DNA of 64,000 bases from CAZLHO01 sp964559455 (GTDB lineage: Bacteria > Krumholzibacteriota > Krumholzibacteriia > LZORAL124-64-63), in NCBI GenBank assembly GCA_964559455.1, contig CAZLHO010000004.1:36710-100709 (forward strand), written 5' to 3'. Shown here piece by piece: positions 59,333-64,000 of this stretch (positions are counted from its first letter, which is position 1; the number at the start of each line of letters is the position of its first letter). A program made the position numbers and the translations under genes. The notes under the pieces are model-generated. The model searched no databases and was not told where the DNA came from. It saw only the letters and a list, made by a program, of their open reading frames with translations.

Positions 59333-59704
59333 CTACTTCTTCTTGCGCGCGCCGGGACGGGCCTTGGGGCCCTTCCGGGTCCGGGCATTGTTCTTGGTGT
59401 TCTGGCCGCGGCAGGGCAGCTTGCGGCGGTGCCGCAGTCCCCGGTAGCTGCCGATGTCCATCAGACGCTGGATGTTCAGGCTGATCTCGGTACGCAGCGT
59501 GCCCTCGACCTGGAAATCCTTGTCGATGATGCCGATCACGCGTCGGGTCTCCTCTTCGGAGAGATCGCGCGTCTTCTTCTCCGGATCGATCCGGGCCTTG
59601 TCGCAGATCAGACGGGCGCGATGAGGCCCGATCCCGTAGATGTACGTCAGGGACGTGCTGACCCGCTTCTCATTCGGAATGTCCACACCGGCGATTCTGG
59701 CCAC
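59333..59704 (-). CDS. rpsM: 30S ribosomal protein S13
   Basis: 123 aa. MARIAGVDIPNEKRVSTSLT, YIYGIG, and the C-terminal RGLRHRRKLPCRGQNTKNNA with ARTRKGP. Standard length and position. Confidence 0.97.
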   Translation of the reverse strand: MARIAGVDIPNEKRVSTSLTYIYGIGPHRARLICDKARIDPEKKTRDLSEEETRRVIGIIDKDFQVEGTLRTEISLNIQRLMDIGSYRGLRHRRKLPCRGQNTKNNARTRKGPKARPGARKKK

Positions 59705-59767
59705 CTCGGCTCCTTTCGATTGCCGCCGCGCCGACGCCGCCGCTGGCGTCCGGACGGACGGGAATCT

Positions 59768-59881
59768 CTATCCCTGGCGCTGTTTGTGGCGTCGGTTGAC
59801 GCAGATCACTCGGACCACGCCCTTGCGCCGGATGATTTTGCACTTGTCGCAGATCTTCTTCACTGAAGCGCGCACTTTCAT
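59768..59881 (-). CDS. rpmJ: 50S ribosomal protein L36
   Basis: 37 aa starting MKVRASVKKICDKCKIIRRK and ending RHKQRQG. The zinc ligands are CDKC, Cys27 and His32 (the full C+ form). Between infA and rpsM, as in many bacteria. Confidence 0.96.
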   Translation of the reverse strand: MKVRASVKKICDKCKIIRRKGVVRVICVNRRHKQRQG

Positions 59882-59914
59882 GGTCTCTCCTTGGGCGCCC
59901 CGCCGGGCGCGGTC

Positions 59915-60133
59915 TCACTTGTAGCGATACGTGATCCGGCCGCGGGACAGGTCGTAGGGAGAAAGCTCCACGGTGACCTTGTCGCCGGGAAGGATGCGGA
60001 TGAAGTGCATCCGCATCTTGCCCGAGACATGCGCCAGGACGACGTGCTGGTTCTCCAGCTCGACCCGGAACATGGCGTTGGGCAGCGCCTCGACGACGGT
60101 CCCCTCTACTGTGATTCCCTCTTCCTTGGCCAT
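59915..60133 (-). CDS. infA: translation initiation factor IF-1
   Basis: 72 aa OB-fold protein: MAKEEGITVEGTVVEALPNA, GKMRMHFIRILPGDKV, TVELSPYDLSRGRITYRYK. All family hallmarks present. Confidence 0.97.
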   Translation of the reverse strand: MAKEEGITVEGTVVEALPNAMFRVELENQHVVLAHVSGKMRMHFIRILPGDKVTVELSPYDLSRGRITYRYK

Positions 60134-60164
60134 GGGCGCATCTCCCGTTCTGTACGTCGGCGGC

Positions 60165-60929
60165 TCAGCGCGCCGTCAGGATCCGCGGGCCGTCGCTGGT
60201 GACGGCCACCGTGTGCTCGAAATGCGCGGACAACCGTCTGTCGGCGGTCACGATCGTCCACTGGTCGGGCGCCGTGACGACGCGCTTCGTCCCGGCGTTG
60301 ATCATCGGCTCGATCGCGATGACCAGTCCCTCTTCCATTACCGGGTCCGGCGTCGAGTAGCTCCGGTAGTTGGGCACCTGCGGGTCCTCGTGCAGGTGAC
60401 GGCCGATGCCGTGTCCCACCAGGGATTCGACCACCGAGAATCCCGCCCCTCGCGCATGCTCGGCGACGGCGGTCCCGATGTCGGAGATCCGGTTGCCGGC
60501 CTTCGCCGCGGCGATCGCCCGGTCCAGGCACTCGCGGGTCGTCCGCATCAGCTTCGCGGCCTCCTCGGCCACCTCGCCCACGGCGTAGGTCTCGGCCGAA
60601 TCCGAGTGCCAGCCGTCGCGGATCAGCCCGCAGTCCACCCCGACGATGTCACCCTCGCGCAGCTCCCGCTCGCCGGGGATGCCGTGGACGACCTGCTCGT
60701 TGACCGAGATGCAGCAGGTCGCCGGGAAGCCGTTGTAGCCCTTGAAGGAGGGCGTGCAGCCGGCGTCGACGATCATCTTCTCGGCCGCGGCGTCCACTTC
60801 GCCGGTCGTCGCCCCGGGGACGATCCATCCGCGCAATTCGCGGAAGACCGCCGCCAGTATCTCCCCGCTCGCCGACATCTTCTCGATCTCGGCGGGCGTC
60901 TTCAGCCTAATGTTCTGCTTCCAGGACAA
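60165..60929 (-). CDS. map: methionine aminopeptidase type I
   Basis: 254 aa pita-bread metallopeptidase that removes initiator Met. Metal ligands: Asp in VGVDCG, Asp in GWHSDSAETY, His in GHGIGRHLHE, Glu in AIEPMI. Start is TTG at 60929 with GAGGA upstream; it overlaps the adk end by 23 nt. The next internal Met (EKMSASG) would remove conserved sequence. Confidence 0.94.
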   Translation of the reverse strand: MSWKQNIRLKTPAEIEKMSASGEILAAVFRELRGWIVPGATTGEVDAAAEKMIVDAGCTPSFKGYNGFPATCCISVNEQVVHGIPGERELREGDIVGVDCGLIRDGWHSDSAETYAVGEVAEEAAKLMRTTRECLDRAIAAAKAGNRISDIGTAVAEHARGAGFSVVESLVGHGIGRHLHEDPQVPNYRSYSTPDPVMEEGLVIAIEPMINAGTKRVVTAPDQWTIVTADRRLSAHFEHTVAVTSDGPRILTAR

Positions 60930-61551
60930 GGACGATCCTCTGGAATACCTCTTCCGCGTCTCCGCTGCCGTCGACTGCCCGCAGCGGGATATGACGGGAG
61001 AGGATGCCCTGCGCCGGCAGCGTCTCCTCGCGGTAGACCTGCAGCCGGTGACGAACGGTCTCGGGCCGGTCGTCGTCGCGAAGACCCAGGCCGGCGCCGC
61101 AGCGCGGGCAGGCTTCGCCCTCCTCCATCTCGCCCCGCACGGTCACGAATCCGCAGCCGGGGCAGGTCAGGCGGTCCTTGAGCCGCTGCACGATCTCGTC
61201 GTCCGAGACGTCCAGGCTCACGACCGCCGCGACTTCCTGGCCCAGTTCCCGGACCAGGGCCAGCAGACCCTCGGCCTGCGGCGCGGTCCGCGGGAAGCCG
61301 TCCAGCAGCCAGCCCCGCTCGGGCGGGACGGCGGCCAGGGCCTTCCGGACCAGTTCCATCATCACCTCGTCCGGGACCAGCTTGCCGGCCTGTAGCCCGG
61401 CGGCCACCCGCTCGCCCAGGGGGCTGCCGCCGTTGACGGCGGCGCGCAGGATGTATCCGGTCGAGATGTGTTCGCAGCCGGTGCGCCGGACCAGGCGTTG
61501 GGCCTGGGTCCCCTTGCCGCCACCGGGCGGTCCCATCATGATCAAGTTCAA
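60907..61551 (-). CDS. adk: adenylate kinase (zinc-binding LID type)
   Basis: 214 aa. P-loop GPPGGGKGTQ, DGFPRT, and a LID carrying two Cys pairs (CPGC ... CPRC) that hold zinc, unlike the E. coli enzyme. Overlaps the map start by 23 nt; secY lies 6 nt upstream. Confidence 0.96.
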   Translation of the reverse strand: MNLIMMGPPGGGKGTQAQRLVRRTGCEHISTGYILRAAVNGGSPLGERVAAGLQAGKLVPDEVMMELVRKALAAVPPERGWLLDGFPRTAPQAEGLLALVRELGQEVAAVVSLDVSDDEIVQRLKDRLTCPGCGFVTVRGEMEEGEACPRCGAGLGLRDDDRPETVRHRLQVYREETLPAQGILSRHIPLRAVDGSGDAEEVFQRIVLVLEAEH

Positions 61552-61557
61552 CTCGGG

Positions 61558-62856
61558 CTACCTCCGTGCCCGCAGGCGCCCCTTCGTCATGAAGCCGTCG
61601 TAGTGGCGCATCACGAGGTGCGACTCGATCTGCTGGAGCGTGTCCAGGCCGACGCCGACGACGATGAGCAGGCCCGTGCCGCCGAAGTAGAACGGCACGT
61701 TGAGGTAATGGATCATCAGATCCGGCAGCACGGCGATCGCCGCCAGGAAGAAGGCTCCCGGCAGGGTCACGCGCGTCAGCACCCGGTCGATGTATTCGGC
61801 GGTCTTCCGCCCCGGCCGGACGCCGGGGATGAAGCCGCTGTTGCGCTTCATGTTGTCCGCGAGATCCACGGGATTCAGGATCACGGCGGTGTAGAAGTAG
61901 GTGAACAGCACGATCAGGGCCGTGTAGACCACGATGTACACCACGTGCGGGGGACGGAACATGGCCGCCATGCCGCCCAGGAAGGCGTTCTCCTGGAAGA
62001 AGGCGCCGATCGTGCCCGGGAACATGATGATCGACTGGGCGAAGATGATCGGGATCACGCCGGCGGTGTTCACGCGCAGCGGGATGTGGGTGTTCGCGCC
62101 GCCGTAGATGCGGCGGCCGACGATCTTCTTCGCGTATTGCACCGGGATCCGGCGCTGCCCCTGCGTGATCGCGATGATGCCGGCGATGACCGCCGCCATG
62201 AAGAACATGATGATGACCGCGACGACCCAGTTCATCGTGCCGGTGCGCAGGGCCTGCATCGTGTTCAGGATGTCGGTCGGGTAACGGGCGATGATGCCGA
62301 TGAAGATGATCAGCGAGATCCCGTTGCCGATGCCGTGCTCGGTGATCTGCTCGCCGAGCCACATCACGAACATCGTGCCCGTGGTCAGGGTGAGCATGGT
62401 GATCAGCTTGAAGCCGAGCCCCGGATGCTGCACCACGCCCATGCCCTCCAGCGCGAAGCTGATGCCGAAGGACTGCACCAGGGCCAGGGCCAGCGTGCCC
62501 CAGCGGGTGTACTGCTGGATCTTCTTGCGGCCCTCCTCGCCTTCCTTGGCCAGCTTCTCGAAGTAGGGAACCACCGCCTGCAGCAGCTGGAAGATGATCG
62601 AGGCGCTGATATAGGGCATGATGCCCAGGGCGAAGATCGTCGCCTGGCGCAGGTTGCCGCCCGCGAAGAGGTCGTAGAGACCCACCAGGGTCCCCTGCTG
62701 ACCCTCGAAGAATTGCCGGATCGCGTCCAGATCGATGCCGGGCGTGGTGATGTGCCCGCCGAGCCGGTAGACGATCAGGATCATGGCTGTGAACAGGATC
62801 CTGCGCTTGAGCTCGGGGATCCGGAACATGCTCTGATAGCTGCCCGAAATGTTCAA
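61558..62856 (-). CDS. secY: protein translocase subunit SecY
   Basis: 432 aa, ten transmembrane helices. Signature stretches GIMPYISASIIFQLL, RRIPVQYAKKIVG, IPLRVNTAGVIPIIFAQS, and GFIPGVRPGRKTAEYI are all visible. Follows rplO, as in the spc operon. Confidence 0.97.
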   Translation of the reverse strand: MNISGSYQSMFRIPELKRRILFTAMILIVYRLGGHITTPGIDLDAIRQFFEGQQGTLVGLYDLFAGGNLRQATIFALGIMPYISASIIFQLLQAVVPYFEKLAKEGEEGRKKIQQYTRWGTLALALVQSFGISFALEGMGVVQHPGLGFKLITMLTLTTGTMFVMWLGEQITEHGIGNGISLIIFIGIIARYPTDILNTMQALRTGTMNWVVAVIIMFFMAAVIAGIIAITQGQRRIPVQYAKKIVGRRIYGGANTHIPLRVNTAGVIPIIFAQSIIMFPGTIGAFFQENAFLGGMAAMFRPPHVVYIVVYTALIVLFTYFYTAVILNPVDLADNMKRNSGFIPGVRPGRKTAEYIDRVLTRVTLPGAFFLAAIAVLPDLMIHYLNVPFYFGGTGLLIVVGVGLDTLQQIESHLVMRHYDGFMTKGRLRARR

Positions 62857-62902
62857 AGCGGCGCTTCCTTTACTTGAGACGGACCCGTGGGCCCGCCGGC
62901 CA

Positions 62903-63352
62903 TCATTCCTCGACGGTGACCGTGCCGCCGGCGCTCTCCACGGCGCGGACGGCGCTCTTGCTGGCCTTGGCGATCTTGATCTGCAACGACTTGGCCTCCA
63001 GCACGCCCCGTCCCAGCAGCTTCACGGGACGATCCGCGTACTTGACCAGGCCGGCCTCGGCGAGGACGGCGGGGTCGACGGCGGTGCCCTCGTCGAAGCG
63101 GTTCAGCTGCTCCAGGTTCACGAGCTGGTACGACTTCTTGAAGATGTTCGTGAAGCCGCGCTTGGGCAGACGCCGGTTGATGGGCATCTGGCCGCCCTCG
63201 AACCACGGCGGGACGCCGCCGCCGGAGCGGGCCTTCTGGCCCTTGTGCCCCCGGCCCGAGGTCTTGCCCTGACCCGAAGCCGGGCCGCGGCCCAGCCGCT
63301 TGCGCTGCTTGTTCGCCCCCGCGGGGGCGCCGATGTTGTTGAGCTTCAGCAT
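62903..63352 (-). CDS. rplO: 50S ribosomal protein L15
   Basis: 149 aa. KRLGRGPASGQGKTSGRGHK (Gly/Arg-rich N-terminus) and GGVPPWFEGGQMPINRRLPK in the core. 3 nt after rpmD. Confidence 0.97.
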   Translation of the reverse strand: MLKLNNIGAPAGANKQRKRLGRGPASGQGKTSGRGHKGQKARSGGGVPPWFEGGQMPINRRLPKRGFTNIFKKSYQLVNLEQLNRFDEGTAVDPAVLAEAGLVKYADRPVKLLGRGVLEAKSLQIKIAKASKSAVRAVESAGGTVTVEE

Positions 63353-63354
63353 GC

Positions 63355-63537
63355 CTAGTTCACCTCTTCCACGGCGACGAGGTGCTTGACCTTGAACACC
63401 ATGCCCCGGATGGAGGGGACGTCCTCGTGGATCACGGAGGACTCCCTCTTGTGCAGCCCCAGGGCGGTCATGATGCGGCGCTGGTTCGCGGGCCGGCCGA
63501 TCACGCTGCGCACCTGGGTGATCTTCAGCTTAGCCAT
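63355..63537 (-). CDS. rpmD: 50S ribosomal protein L30
   Basis: 60 aa: LKITQVRSVIGRPANQRRIM, LGLHKRESSV, VKHLVAVEE. Overlaps the rpsE end by 8 nt. Typical bacterial length. Confidence 0.96.
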   Translation of the reverse strand: MAKLKITQVRSVIGRPANQRRIMTALGLHKRESSVIHEDVPSIRGMVFKVKHLVAVEEVN

Positions 63538-64000
63538 CGCTATCCGCCTCCTCGACCTCGACCTTGGCCGCGGCCTCGACCGGGGCCTCGACCTTGGGCT
63601 TGGGCTTCATCCCGAAGACCTCGGGCACGGTGATCCCGCGCTTGGCGGCGACCTGGTCGACGGAGCGCAGCTGGCGCAGCCCGTCGACGGTGGCCTTCCA
63701 GACGTTGTGCGGGTTCCGCGAGCCGAGCTGCTTCGTCAGGATGTTCTTGATCCCGGCGGCCTCGAGGATCGCGCGCACGCCGCCGGCGGCGATGACGCCG
63801 GTGCCCGCGGCGGCGGGACGCAGGACGACCCGGCTGGCGCCGAAGCGGCCCACGACCGCGTAGGGAATCGTGTCCTTCAGGATGGGCACCTTGAACTGCC
63901 CGCCGCGGGCGCCCTCGGAAGCCTTGCGGATCGCGTCGGCGATCTCGTTGGCCTTGCCCAGGGCCACGCCCACCTTGCCCTTGCCGTCGCCGACGGTGAC
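63530..64000 (-). CDS. rpsE: 30S ribosomal protein S5 (N-terminus outside window)
   Basis: C-terminal ~156 residues. VGDGKGKVGVALGKANEI and AAGTGVIAAGGVRAILEAAG belong to the S5 core; a Lys/Glu/Val-rich tail (KPKPKVEAPVEAAAKVEVEE) extends beyond the usual end. Start lies beyond position 64000. Confidence 0.95.
   Translation of the reverse strand, partial: VTVGDGKGKVGVALGKANEIADAIRKASEGARGGQFKVPILKDTIPYAVVGRFGASRVVLRPAAAGTGVIAAGGVRAILEAAGIKNILTKQLGSRNPHNVWKATVDGLRQLRSVDQVAAKRGITVPEVFGMKPKPKVEAPVEAAAKVEVEEADSDG

Noticed and set aside
1..64000. tRNA, rRNA, prophage or insertion elements
   Set aside because: No cloverleaf-like sequence, transposase, integrase or terminal inverted repeats recognised while reading both strands; a tRNA could still be missed by eye.

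Overview
This window reads as a chromosome segment of a high-GC, Gram-negative bacterium (GC judged by eye; codon third positions almost all G/C). An outer membrane is indicated by two glycosyltransferase-9 (heptosyltransferase-type) genes, an O-antigen ligase, several outer-membrane beta-barrels and lipobox lipoproteins. A PorV/UPF0164-like protein, a GldA / GldFG-fusion / DUF4340 ABC cassette, lamin-tail plus FlgD-like extracellular proteins and a Bacteroidota-type serine palmitoyltransferase point to the FCB side of the tree (an Eisenbacteria-, Krumholzibacteria- or Latescibacteria-like lineage is my inference, not proven). No rRNA, tRNA, CRISPR array, phage or insertion sequence was found.

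Layout. 1-1584: ABC exporter (permease truncated at the left edge). 1734-4138: divergent S-adenosylmethionine synthetase and a PLP-dependent methionine/cystathionine gamma-lyase. 4235-12774 (minus): S41 protease, tmk, a CDP-alcohol phosphatidyltransferase, rsmI, nadE, trkH, trkA, threonine aldolase, many joined by 4-nt ATGA/GTGA stop-start overlaps; then HU (hup). 13582-18137: a fibronectin-III lipoprotein, site-2 protease, heptosyltransferase, small secreted protein, rsgA, an EIIA-Ntr-like protein coupled to a zinc-ribbon protein. 18265-19506: an unusual single-ring Clp-type ATPase. 19666-29883 (minus): a six-gene run encoding a secreted lamin-tail protein, PorV-like protein, a helix-hairpin-helix outer-membrane barrel, a second barrel, a ComEC-like metallo-beta-lactamase lipoprotein and a 5'-nucleotidase; the combination suggests extracellular nucleic-acid or nucleotide handling.

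30012-35542: second EIIA protein, sulfatase-fold hydrolase, and mrp / O-antigen ligase / heptosyltransferase. 35648-39493: family-2 glycosyltransferase, a 158-bp tandem repeat, Nudix, STAS, and the MEMO + AMMECR1 pair. 39531-45687: CstA, then a tight four-gene cluster (serine palmitoyltransferase, GNAT-like N-acyltransferase, NAD-dependent reductase, PAP2 enzyme) that I read as a bacterial ceramide pathway. 45698-46057: FmdB zinc ribbon preceded by a tiny membrane protein whose frame continues through an in-frame TGA with a SECIS-like hairpin at the right distance: a candidate selenoprotein and the most interesting single locus here.

46145-57039: SDR, metG, adenosine deaminase, M23 peptidase lipoprotein, the Gld-like ABC cassette, fabH. 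57219-64000 (minus): the end of the ribosomal-protein superoperon (rpsE-rpmD-rplO-secY-adk-map-infA-rpmJ-rpsM-rpsK-rpoA-rplQ), notable for lacking rpsD between rpsK and rpoA.
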